A DNA stretch of 64,000 nucleotides from positions 669,462 through 733,461 of the forward strand of contig MU006093.1 of the NCBI GenBank assembly GCA_010093705.1, given 5' to 3'. The notes beneath the pieces were generated by a model, which worked only from the letters and a program-made list of their open reading frames with translations, searched no databases and was not told the DNA's origin. Positions within the stretch are counted from its first letter, which is position 1. The number at the start of each line of letters is the position of its first letter. This DNA is from Patellaria atrata CBS 101060 (taxonomy: Eukaryota > Ascomycota > Dothideomycetes > Patellariales > Patellariaceae). This document shows positions 1-10,073 of the stretch, one piece after another. Position numbers and translations under genes: made by a program.

Positions 1-1887
1 CCTCCCCAAGCACCCTCGAGCTCGTCTCCATCACTTGCACAAACAGCTCTTCGGCCTCCTTCCACCGTCCCGCAAGGCTTGTTGCTAGCCCTACCATCCC
101 CATACTGCTTAATGTGTCCTCATGCTCCCTACCAAGAAGTTTTTTCCTAACCTCCATTGACCTCATCGATAGTTTCTCAGCATCGCTCAGACTTCCTTTT
201 TGCCACGCATACGACGCTGCCCTATACAACAATAGAGCCCACTGTCTTAGGCATTCCTCAGACTTAGGCGGCTGTGACAGCGCCGACTTAACATGTGGAA
301 AGAGCGCTTGACATTTGGCCCAGTTCTTATATCCCCCTGTCGGAAATTCTATGCAAAGATTGTTGATGTACTGCTGTTTCCACGTCTCTAGTTGGCCCTG
401 CCCTTCCAACCACTTCCGTGTGGCCAGCTGCACAAGCCTATGCATGTCAAATGTGATTGCATCAGTGGTAAGTGCGATAAACGAGTAGTTCCTTAACGTA
501 AGAATATCCTCTTCGAACCTGTCGTCGATGCTGGCTTCCGACCTGCTATCGTCGCTATTACTATTTTCACCGTCTACGTTACAAGCTCCTACGTCCCTGT
601 GTCTATTTCCCGTCCCACTTTGAGTGCAAATAAGCGCTTCGGGAATCCCCTGCCGGTCAAAGAAACTCATTAAGGATAATAGGTTTGCCGCCGACCGCCT
701 TGTGTAGAGTATAAAGTCGAAGGAGATTTGCCATGTTAGAAGAATAGAGTTCTTAGCTTCGTAGTCTCTTCGAAGATGACCTCCCTCGTAGTCTAATAAG
801 CTTGTCTTTTTCCTGTCGCTCTTATAGAACTGGTCTAGATACTGCCGTATTGAACATCTTGGTGCTCGTTGTCGGATATACGCAGCCGCTTGCACAAGAG
901 CGAGTGGTATGAATTCGAGCGCTGTCGCTAACTCGGCTATACCGTCGTTATCTATTTCCTCCCCTAGTTTCTTTCGTAGAAGAGCTTGCGCGCCTATATC
1001 ATTCATCGGCTCGATAGTTATAATATCGGTGTCCTCCACTAACTCCCGCGCCGCTTTCCTTGTCCAACTAGTGACTAAAATCGCGCCGTTCTTACTCTGG
1101 GGCAAATAGGATGAGAGGTGCCGTTGACGAGCGCGATCTCTACTGCTAGCCTGTGTCTTATGGCTATTGCTCGCTTGTAGAGAGAGAAAAACGCCATCGT
1201 CGACATTATCGAGGACCAGCAGCCACTTGCCGTTCTTCTCGCTCCGAAGCCAGTTATAGACAAGCTCGAATATATCTGCTCGTGGGTCTTCCCGACCAGC
1301 CAGCTTGACCTGGTCCGCGATGGCTCGGTAGCCTTGCTCGACGCGGGCCTCGTTGCTGGCGTGTACCCAGAATACCCACGTCTCCGGCGATCGATCTGCG
1401 GTTCGATAGCAGTGCTCGATAGCAAGTTGCGACTTCCTATCCCTGCGTTAGGTGCGAGAACTGGGCCGAATGTCTTCTCCTCTTACCCCACGCCGCCGAA
1501 GCCGACTAACGCTATACGAGATGCCGGCGTGGAGCATTTCTCGTGTATCTGATCGAGTAGCGTGCCACGATCGACGAAGTCTGGGTCACGGCAAAATGGG
1601 ACGACGCAGGAAGGGCTCGGCGGGGTCTCTGGTCTCTCTATTAAAAGCGGGATGTTAGTATCCTTTCGCTATGACGCAAAGTTGCCAGCAACGACTCACC
1701 ATGGTACTGGATATTATAGGTTTCTGTTACGGAGCCTAAATAAAACTTAGTATAAGAAGGATATATCGCTGTGAATAAGAGATATACCGATTATATTGCC
1801 CGATAAATTATCGGCTACAATACCACTATTGCTAGAGATCGGGCCAAAATTAGTACCCGTCGGGGTTGCTGTCCCGTTCCTAGCCAT
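1..1887 (-). CDS. NB-ARC / TPR NLR-like protein, 5' part (runs off left edge)
   Basis: Likely a fungal NOD-like receptor: an NB-ARC STAND ATPase followed by kinesin-light-chain-type TPRs, a class used in non-self recognition and programmed cell death. Exons (minus strand): about 1887-1700, 1637-1487, 1436 to beyond base 1. Introns 1638-1699 (GTGAGT..TACTAAC..TAG) and 1437-1486 (GTAAGA..TAG) restore the frame. The second lies inside the P-loop and joins GFGGVG to KSQLAIEH. Visible after splicing: motif VPFCRDPDFVDRG before the P-loop, WVFWVHASN, Walker B LLVLDNVDD, the winged-helix motif MHRLVQLATRKWLE, then TPR sequence (SDAEKLSMRSMEVRKKLLG, EDTLSSMGMVGLATSLAGRW). The frame is open from 1436 to base 1, so the 3' end is outside the window. 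The N-terminus is uncertain: an ATG at 1887 opens a Gly/Asn/Ser-rich stretch whose frame joins the next segment only if a 55-nt intron (1769-1823) is removed. Otherwise the start is broken. Confidence 0.85.
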
Positions 1888-2400
1888 TACTGCTACAGAG
1901 GGCTATGGATACTAGGACTGGACACTATAGTAGCGTATCTAGACGAGTAAATAAACACAGGAGTAGCTTTACCCTTTACTTAACCTACTTTAAATGAGTC
2001 GGCTTAAACACCGTAGGACCGCGATCGAGTGCGTGGTCTAACCTCTCCTAGCTTAAGGGTCTTGTTCAGGTCGTGCACCGTTTCAGACCATGCAACAGTC
2101 GCCCCACCAAAAATTGCACCCCATAGAGTGATTTTGAAAATGATGCAACTCGCTCTATATTTGATATATCTATACTAAATTGTATGATGTTGTGAATAAG
2201 AGGCTGCACTTTCCGTCTATCTATATATCAGGGCTCTGAAATCTCTGTGGCAGTCGTGATTGCCATCGGGGCCGACCAGTCGTGGGATTGACCGTTTCTA
2301 CCTCTACTACCTCAGTAATATTATCTAAGAGTTCTATAGCTAGTGGTATGATAATCTGCTTTTTCCATTTCGGTTGTTGAGGGGGTCTAGGTGTTTTTTG
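1888..2400. other. Intergenic region between NLR gene and TPR remnant
   Basis: Upstream side of the minus-strand NLR. A minus-strand open stretch around 2003-2115 reads FGGATVAWSETVHDLNKTLK before a stop. It may be a decayed upstream domain, but I cannot place it. No promoter motif stands out. Confidence 0.4.
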
Positions 2401-2862
2401 AGCCTCCAAGCGATAGTCAACCTTGCTCTCGTCAAGAGTGAACTAGGTAAGCTGGACGAGGCGGAGCAGCTGATTCTTACGGGTCTACCGATTACGGCAC
2501 GTAATTTCGGTGATGACCATATCGTATATCTGTGGGTCCGGTAACATCTGAGCAAAATAGAGGTTCTGCAAAAGCACTGGGAAGAGGCGGAGAAACATTT
2601 ACTTAACGTCACCGAGAAGGTAGAAGAGCCTCCTCTAGGGAAGAAGGAGGTATCACCTCGCAGACTAGGAGGGCTTGTGCAGCTTGCCACTGTTTACAAT
2701 GTGCTAGGTAAGTATGAGGAATGCGATCGCGTCGTTGATGAGGCGCTCGATGGGTTCAAGAAGGTTAGCGGGACTGAGCATCCAGTTGCGGCAAAGTTGA
2801 GGAAAGATTGGGAGATGTGGATGGTAACGAGGAAAGGGATTGGCTTCGATGGGAGCGAATGA
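2401..2862 (+). pseudogene. TPR-domain gene remnant (C-terminal end) with one in-frame stop
   Basis: The plus-strand frame from about 2401 reads as tetratricopeptide repeats: LVKSELGKLDEAEQLILTGL, then after one TAA at 2542-2544 the same frame continues IEVLQKHWEEAEKHLLNVTE and LVQLATVYNVLGKYEECDRV, ending DWEMWMVTRKGIGFDGSE and TGA at 2860-2862. The A-x-x-x-x-x-LGK-x-x-E pattern and the G-x-x-H spacing between repeats are those of the kinesin-light-chain TPRs found at the C-termini of fungal NLRs. No start codon or upstream domain is visible. The TAA could come from CAA by a C-to-T change, as repeat-induced point mutation would cause, but a single site is weak evidence. It lies head-to-head with the NLR and may be debris of a second NLR. 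Confidence 0.7.
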
Positions 2863-5189
2863 ATATTTGGTGCTCCTCGTGTTGATGGAGAAACAGACGT
2901 TGAATCGTCAATTCTCATGCTCCTACGTCGGCCGTTTCGTCAAACTATACCGTCGTCGATCAGGGAGAGATAATTAATAATTTCTTTATCCTCCAGCGTA
3001 AGGGTTATTTTTCTAGCTAATATATCTACTATCTAGACGTAAACGTTATCTTAGAGCTATTAGAGAGGCTCCTTGAGAGGTAATCGTATATATTTAGAAT
3101 ATTTTATCTAGGCCGCCCAGTATTCTAGTAGGTAAGCTGCTCGTATAAGGTAATGAATAAGATACTTCATTTAGAGGCTCTTCGTGAAGAGTAGTAGGAT
3201 GGCGGAGATTCCTATATGTGTTTGTATCGAGAGTCGTGGTGTAAAAGTACGTATAGGCTGAGAAAGGAAGTCGTGGAGGTTACTAATTCTCTGTTAAGAA
3301 TTTAAGATCCATATACTGGTACGTTAAAAATCGTACGGATCCTCTGGTCTTTCGTTGGAAAATATTCATAGGGCTTTAAGTTAATGGTACATAATGATAG
3401 ATTTCAGATCGAATTGACACATACGACCACAGAATAAGGAAAATAGGGCATCCCGTCCGCTCTGCCATACTTAAGCCTTATATCGGTGCAGTAGTAGTTG
3501 AGTGGGTGACCATCAGCGAATGCGCACTGTTGTATGTTTATTTTTTGCAATTTTTTTTTGGTGATATGGTGGGATTGCAGGACGGTCCGTTGGAACTAAA
3601 AGCGGGGATAATGTTGCATTTTTGCATTTGTTAAGTCGGATTGGAATAATGCGGGCTCTTGTGGATTATGGCTGTATGTATGAAAGGAGCTATGGGAGGG
3701 TGTGACAAGAGAACATGATATAGGTAGATAGGTCCACTGTGAACTCTTATTGTAATACTAGCTGTTGAAGTTTGGATTGGTTGAGCGTAGAACTGGTGAG
3801 AGTGTGGGAACGTCGCATTGAAGGTTAATATTACAAACTTGCTCTAACGAAATTATTGGATCGCAGAAAAATGCTCAGGGGGTTAGTTCTAACATTGTAT
3901 TATGGTATCTTTTTGTAGGCGATATATGCTGTAGGGTTATACCTGGAATAATCCAATACTCCAAGCAACCTACTCGCAAGAACTCTTTTGCGGTCATCAT
4001 TATTCTCACAGCTATGTGGTGTGTCATTCAAGGACTTTCAATGCCGTGGAACCACATTTCTATATACTGCGAGCATGGCCCAAGGGGTCCATCGAAGCGA
4101 TATCGTAAATTTAATATATAGCACTTTAACTTCCCCTCGTTTTGCGTGAAGTCCCCCACCTCGCCGACTACCTTACTCCTCGGGGAACCCAAGAACCTAA
4201 AGACATACCCACCAGATCGGTTTCTCTCAGCTCAGGAGATATTTGCATCGGGCGTCTGGGACGGGAGTCTAGATCGTTTTTGACTCCAGAAACCGGCGTT
4301 GAGGATCCGTGATGCAGTTGTGGGGCTCTTCGGATTCGATACTTGTTGATATTAAAGCCCCTCGAATCTGATTTGTAGTCGAGTGAGGTATCGATGTACG
4401 AGGTGTTCTGTTCTGAGAATATTCACTATTCTCCAAGAGTCCGCGTTACGCACCATTTCTCCGGGATGCGAAGCAAATCCCCAGACGACTCGACACTGAA
4501 GTCTAGAAGCTCACCCATTTCGAGTAGTCTCTCTGTATAACCTCAGCAGCGGGGTAGGAACAAAGGAATCTGCAAGAGAGATGGCTTTGGTGCTACAAAA
4601 GTAAAAAGGCGGTTACATGAACCGGACAGACCAGATGGATCTGATTAGTGAAGCTTGAACCATAGCACACGTTTGAATACCACTCGAGTTAAGAAAGAAG
4701 CTGATTGGCCCTCTACAGTTTTATCAACTCGTCTCTCCTCTTCTGTGGAATCATCATAAATGCCTCAGCGGTTATACAGTAGTGCTGGGAGTATCTCCGT
4801 AATAAATTTTCAGTATTCCTCGCCGAGGATCAAGTCATTTCAGCAAGAATCTCGGCTTCATGTCATTATTTTCTCAGGTAGCAATTGCTACACGCGTCAA
4901 TATCAAGGCTTTGGTGGTACCTCAAACCTTCTCGTCGCATTCTGAATACAGGGAACATTATGGACTTATAGGGATGAGGAATAGCCTCTTCTGTATTTCT
5001 CGCTTTCAACTGAAGAAGTGGTTACCCTTCATTTAGATGTCGCTGGGCACCAAAAACACAAAACGTAACAGAGGGAACCGTCCTGATGAAATAAAGTGTA
5101 TAAAGAGAGTAGAAAGACCCGCTGAGTGTGCTTTGGATAACTTAAAAATCTCTACCTAAGTGAAAGCAACCTCTCTAAAGTCGTTCATC
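2863..5189. other. Intergenic, no gene supported
   Basis: A rather AT-rich stretch rich in TA dinucleotides and stops around 2960-3200 looks like decayed, possibly RIP-mutated repeat DNA. The rest (3400-5189) has no open frame with recognisable protein similarity. The ORF at 4760-4945 has no support. The last 100 bases are promoter for the secreted-protein gene at 5190. Confidence 0.4.
5099..5104 (+). promoter_or_regulatory. TATA box candidate for secreted-protein gene at 5190
   Basis: TATAAA sits 86 bases upstream of the ATG at 5190, a usual distance for a fungal core promoter with a short 5' UTR. Confidence 0.5.
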
Positions 5190-5601
5190 ATGAAGCTCTC
5201 TGCTTTGTTCGGTCTGTTCGCGGCTGCAAACGCTCAACTTTCTCTATACGTCTAGTGAGTGATTATTTTATTGCATCTAATGTGAGTCACTAATGATAGT
5301 ACTCTTCAGTGACGGCACCAACTACTCAGGCCGAAGCAGAACCATCACCAATCAGGGGAACTGGAACATTGGCTTTTCTGCAGATAGGCACGTCATACCC
5401 GAGTTTTGATAGCCATTAAGACTGATTCGTCACAGTTATCGCTTCCGTAGGCTTGAAGCTGTTAATTGTTGTGTGACATTCTGTAACGGACGGACAAACG
5501 TTGGATATCGTTGCCAGAATACTGATCGACCTGATGCTTCATCGTCTTTCAACAGGGTATCAATCGGTTGCAATGGCCGTCGGAGGACTTGTAACTTCTG
5601 A
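5190..5601 (+). CDS. Small secreted cysteine-rich protein, beta/gamma-crystallin-like
   Basis: Predicted secreted protein of about 100 aa. Exons 5190-5254, 5310-5387, 5436-5601. Intron 1 (5255-5309) is GTGAGT..CAG. Intron 2 (5388-5435) needs a GC-AG donor (AG|GCACGT); using the nearby GT at 5391 gives an early stop. The N-terminus MKLSALFGLFAAANA is a clear signal peptide, cleaved about before Gln16. The mature part begins LSLYVYDGTNYSGRSR, containing Y-x6-G as in the beta/gamma-crystallin fold, and later holds six cysteines (NCC, FC, RC, GC, TC). This build is common in fungal effector or antimicrobial-like proteins, but no function can be claimed. A TATA box lies 86 bp upstream. It is an isolated gene in repeat-rich DNA, near a second small secreted protein at 6550. 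Confidence 0.7.
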
Positions 5602-6201
5602 GACGAGCAATTGTGGAAGCTGTCAATCTTTGCTTAACCTCTGAGTTGGCTTATCAACTCTTGCTGGGGAACTAGAAGGATTCGCGTAGTATTTGCTCGA
5701 GGAGTGTTTTGGGATTCCTGTGGGGTTAGCGTTGATGACAAAACGAGGCACAATTGACCGCTTATCGTTCGAGCAGAGTTCCAGTTCGTCAAAGTCACGT
5801 ATTTGGATAGTAATTCTGTGCTGGGTTACCGGTCGTCTTCGAATGATTGCATGAGGTTACCTCCTGACTAAAAGAAACCTAAATTCCTTGATCCGAGTAT
5901 TAAGGATATCGTGCCTTTCTATTAAGCTTGAACCTAGAACCTAGCAATGCATTTAGTGAAGTGATAGCAATGTAATGTAAATGTGCCCGATTATAAGATG
6001 TGGCGCATCGTCTACATTTAGTCCTTGTAAACCCGATGCTGGAAGTTTTCGTTCAGAGGAAGCTCTCTGGTTTCCCCTCATTCTTGTGATGCAGCCACAC
6101 TAACGCATATATATCTCAGCTTACCTTTAATTTCCCAGTCCGAGTAATGCGAAAACATATACTAATTCTGTGAAGCGACCCGAATTTCTGATGTTGCATA
6201 C
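5602..6201. other. Intergenic, no gene seen
   Basis: This holds the 3' flank of the small secreted-protein gene and AT-rich sequence with stops in all frames. Nothing recognisable. Confidence 0.5.
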
Positions 6202-6450
6202 TTGGGAACCTTTTTATTTAGACAACTGGTTGGTCTCTTATTGGCTTCTGCCCGACATGAAGATAGTATCATTGATAGTCGGCAGCGGTTGGAAGACCTA
6301 AAGCATATGGAAAACGTCGCACAGAAACGTAAACCCTACGAAGAAGAGAGTCTCGAACTGCGGCTAGAGATCATGAGCTTTTTTGAGAGTGCCGCAATCA
6401 AAGATCAAAAAATGGAAAGAGGAGGTCTTGGGGGCGAGAAAAGGGTATAA
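6202..6450 (+). pseudogene. Short coding-like remnant (helical, unknown family)
   Basis: An 82-codon open frame without an ATG at its 5' end reads LFRQLVGLLLASARHEDS, then a charged helical stretch (SRQRLEDLKHMENVAQKRK, EESLELRLEIMSFFES). It has amphipathic, coding-like character and could be the last exon of a decayed gene, but no upstream exon is convincing. Its TAA (6448-6450) overlaps the TATA-like sequence serving the next gene, which also argues against an active gene. The family is not recognised. Confidence 0.25.
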
Positions 6451-6454
6451 ATAA
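6446..6454 (+). promoter_or_regulatory. TATA box candidate for secreted-protein gene at 6550
   Basis: TATAAATAA lies 104 bases upstream of the ATG at 6550, in the expected orientation and distance. Confidence 0.45.
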
Positions 6455-6549
6455 AAGTTTAACGACCTGAATTGTAGAAGGAATCAAAGCGGTCAAACAT
6501 TCTCCGAGAAATCCTTTAGATATATCCCTATCGGTCCACGAAAGCCAAT

Positions 6550-7114
6550 ATGAAGTCATATCTTCTAGTCGTCCTCACAGCAGTTGCTGCTATGGCCAAC
6601 CCAGTCGAGATGTCCGACGCGGAAGCTCATGCTTTGGCCATGAGGGATGTTGTTGAAAGAGCAGTAGGCTCATCATGCTCGTACAATGTAAGAGGGTCAT
6701 TTTGTAGACGTGGGAAGACAGACTAATTCAATCGCCATAGGGTATGTCCGGGTCATGTCAACACACTGGACATTGCGGGTCGACACTAGACTTCTATGTC
6801 TCCGGCAAATGCCCAAATGGTAAGGCCTGTCCAATACTATTGTTATTTCTCAAATATATTGGACCGGGTACTCATGAAACTTTTTCCGGTAGATCCGGAC
6901 GACGTCAGGTGCTGCATCACCAAGTCTTGTAACAATAAGAAGGGCGGTTACGGTTGGTGTATGAATAAGAGCACTGCAGGATCCTTTTGTAAGGAATATG
7001 ATGGGCATTTTGAAGCGTACGTTGTCCGGAACCTTCTGCTGAAGAAGTTGACTGACGTCTTGTAGTGGATTCTGCCCCGGTCCTAATGATGTTGCGTGCT
7101 GTGTCATGACTTAG
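6550..7114 (+). CDS. Small secreted cysteine-rich protein with duplicated CP..DV.CC motif
   Basis: Predicted secreted protein of 129 aa. Exons 6550-6687, 6741-6819, 6893-7016, 7066-7114; introns 6688-6740 (GTAAGA..TAG), 6820-6892 (GTAAGG..TAG) and 7017-7065 (GTACGT..CTGAC..TAG). The last intron was chosen because it alone opens the frame into GFCPGPNDVACCV. The signal peptide is MKSYLLVVLTAVAAMA, followed by a propeptide-like stretch (NPVEMSDAEAHALAMRDVVERA). The mature part has about 12 Cys. The motif C-P-x-x-x-D-V-x-C-C occurs twice: GKCPNDPDDVRCC and GFCPGPNDVACC, suggesting internal duplication. From memory, similar C-P-G..D-V-x-C-C units occur in fungal secreted proteins near lysozyme-like domains; the function is unknown. 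The neighbourhood (another secreted protein, repeats) fits an effector-like compartment. Confidence 0.7.
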
Positions 7115-7451
7115 AGTCAATGGATCCAGGATATTATTTGCATGGTATCTCTAGTGTTTACTTAGCTATTCAATATAATTATCACGTACCTATTGTGAGC
7201 TTTGTATTCTTGCATGGTAGATCGGGCCAAATAATATGTGTCTACTCATTGCGTCGTAACCTCACTACCTCAGGAACCACCTTCTTGTATGATCTCCTAA
7301 TCTAATTGGGATATTTCTAAATATATTTAGACAAAACGCGTAGGACACGGAGAGGTGCGCTAATGGTGACAAACGACGTGTTACGTGTTGATCAGATTAG
7401 ATTTCAGCTATGGTCAGGTTAGGCAGCCAAAAGGGGAAAAGTTGGCTATCA

Positions 7452-7604
7452 AGGTATAAGTGCCTTGGATGATCCAGCGGCTTAGTCATACTGTACTTTA
7501 GCAGAACAGCATATTCTGTCTCAACACTTTCTTTCCTTAAGTTTAAGCTTCATGTATATGTAGCAATATACCTTTCAGCTTCCATCTGAGGTTGAGTCAT
7601 GACA
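7452..7604 (+). repeat. Partial solo LTR, same family as 32.0 and 35.5 kb copies
   Basis: From AGGTATAAGTGCCTTGGATG to GGTTGAGTCATGACA this matches, in inverted orientation, the LTR-like repeats at 32005-32177 and 35485-35668. The CA-3' end (TGACA at 7600-7604) is intact. The 5' end (TGTCACGGGTTAG in the other copies) is diverged or lost. No internal retrotransposon sequence flanks it. Confidence 0.75.
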
Positions 7605-8486
7605 GAAGGGGTCTCCCATCTTAGGGAAATGCAGGACCAAATTTTCCCGTTATTAGCATAGCTATGGAAGGCAATCACTGGGCTTGGATTCTGACAGATC
7701 ACGCAATATAGGTTGACGTCATCGTATCATGATTGCACAATCCCATCGATTCGTTGTTGAGTGATTGCGCTGATAATGGGTAAGTAAGAAGAAGAATGAT
7801 GCTCAGCAGCAATGTACAGAGATTCTCATTGTCTCCAATATAAAAGTTAGAACGCAGTTTTTCCGAAACAGTCTACCCCTGAGTTTCTAACGCAAGTGGT
7901 CGATAATTTCAAGGGAGAGCAGAAGAACAGTTTATTGGTTTATTGAGTTGTCCGTCCTTGCCCTACCAGAAAACGAATAATTGAGTGAGGAAAAAGAAGT
8001 ACTCTCAAAGGAAACCATAGTTACCCATTCAGTCGAACTAAGGCCGTATGAGCAATTGGTCATCTGAGATTCGGCATCGGCAATCAAGGACCCAGCATTC
8101 CTCCTTGTGGATTATTCCTTTCTCTCCATTCGCGACCCCCGCTTTTTATTCATGAAGATTATCCTTTAACCTGCTTAGTTTTACTTCTTTGTGTCGTTCG
8201 ACAAGCACTCAAAAACAGCAGTCTTTGGGCACAATCACCCAATTTTTGGATCACCCTACGAACTCTTCGATTGCTCTGGCGGAATAGAATGCCGTATTTA
8301 TTTCCTGGGACTGATGTTTAACGCTTTAAAAATTCAGTGCTCAAGGCTTCGGTTAAGGAGGAGGACTGACGGTGATGATATAAGGACTTTTGGTATATTA
8401 CTATACCGGATGCCCACGCGCTTTTGAGTAACCGTTGATGCTAATAAAAATCTGAAAAGAAATATACCTATCCCTTAAATGTAAAT

Positions 8487-8690
8487 AAAAGAAGGTAAAA
8501 GGAGAAAATAGCAAAAGAAAACCTCCAAAGAGGGAAACTTAACCCGGCGAACGCATTTAACTTTATATTCTGGCGGAGGCAGGGCTCGAACTAAGGACTT
8601 TATAAATTTGACTGATAGGAAATTGACTGAAGGAAATATGACAAAGAAAATTATATGATCGCGCTATCAGTGAGACTGATGATAATAATC
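8487..8690 (-). repeat. SINE-like repeat, copy 1
   Basis: Roughly 8500-8657 is about 85% identical by eye to 42395-42551. Shared blocks include CCCGGCGAACGCATTTAACT and GGAAATTGACTGAAGGAAAT. Read on the minus strand, GTTCGAGCCC (B-box-like, at about 8582-8591) precedes TGCCTCCGCCAGAATATAAAG, like the 3' end of a tRNA gene followed by a tail. The A-box region in this copy is diverged. Confidence 0.6.
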
Positions 8691-10073
8691 CCTCGTCCAC
8701 CTGCAACCACATTCATATTTGCGCCACGTCAAGTCCTCTTTGCTGTGTAGGGTAACGGCATCTTAGGGGATAGAATAATAAGCCGTAGATAAGATACTGA
8801 TACGTAGTATCCGATAGGAGATATGTTCAGCAGCAGTACATAACTACGATACACACCGTCGTCATCCTTCTTCGGCCTATAACCGTTGCTCGTGTGATCG
8901 ATGAAGGGAATCGATTCGTGAGACCACGCAGAACAATAGCACCTTCATCAAACAGGTCTCTAGCCGAGGAAATATGGAACCTTAAAAGTTCAAACTGGAC
9001 TCCAACTAACTGCTTCCTCGTTCGGTCGTTCCAGACCGCAACTTTGGGTCCACTCTAGTGGTTGCAAGGAGCAAGAAAGAAGAAAGCAGTGTTCGAATTT
9101 GTCGGATGGAACAACTGATATCGGGAGATCAGGTGGCGTGAAATGTAGAGATATAGTCTTCGCCTGTGGAGAGCATCAAGAGAGTGTCTTCTGACATGTA
9201 CCCAAAGACTACCGGAACGGGCCTCTTCTCATTACGTCTCCTTTTAATATATGATGTCATTTGACATAGTCGAAGACGTTTAGTCATTTTGATTATCATT
9301 TGCTGGAACCCGAAACGGATTTATTAGCTACACGGACTAGAATAAACTCCACTCAGTTATCAGTAGCAATCCAGGAAGCAACACGACAGATCCTGATTAT
9401 TGGATCGTGATTAAGAATCCAAGTGGATCTCTCATTCTGGAGGTAGTCTACTGCACACAATGATATATGGAGAGGAGTTGGTCCTATGTGTCACCGACAA
9501 TTCCCAAGAGGACTTGGAAGTACGGGACATGCTTCTAGACTGACGGTGATGAACCGCATCAGCGTAATCTCCAAATATTCGACACGTACGCTGGTAGTCA
9601 TTGAGTCCGCTATGGGATCTCGTAACCTACTGCGAAGGAGTGGTACTCAAGATTTCTGTGGATCACCTCATTGACCCATAATATTGAGATTATGGCAATA
9701 CTCACGAATCTAAGTATTCATGTTGTTATCCTGTATAACTAAGCGTAACAAATCTCTTTTTTGGGGGAAAAGCAAAATGAAACCACGTGGCTTCAGCTGT
9801 AGAAAAGTAGAGCAATTGATTGTGAAAAAGTTACTATAAGCTTCGAAGTATGCCCTCGGTCTGTCAAATTATTACTGAGAAATGCTAAATAGATTGGTAA
9901 AACAATCAAGATCGGTTCTCTCTAGCAACTACTTACATTATATTGGTAATGTGACTTCAAATAGTCATGATCATAAGCAGTCTTCGTCATCCAATCATGA
10001 GAAATTCCCTGCACTGCATTTCAGGTCAAGCAAATACTTTATGCTTAGATGACTGGCACATCAAAATTGCCCC

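Larger units (their letters stand above)
7115..10073. other. Gene-free accessory stretch with LTR and SINE-like repeats
   Basis: Besides the two repeats listed separately (7452-7604, 8487-8690) no gene is supported. On the minus strand around 9250-9148 there is a coding-looking run (RPVPVVFGYMSEDTLLMLST) that ends in TGA; it may be a decayed gene fragment of unknown family. ORFs at 8191-8427 and 9486-9674 carry no protein signature. Confidence 0.4.
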
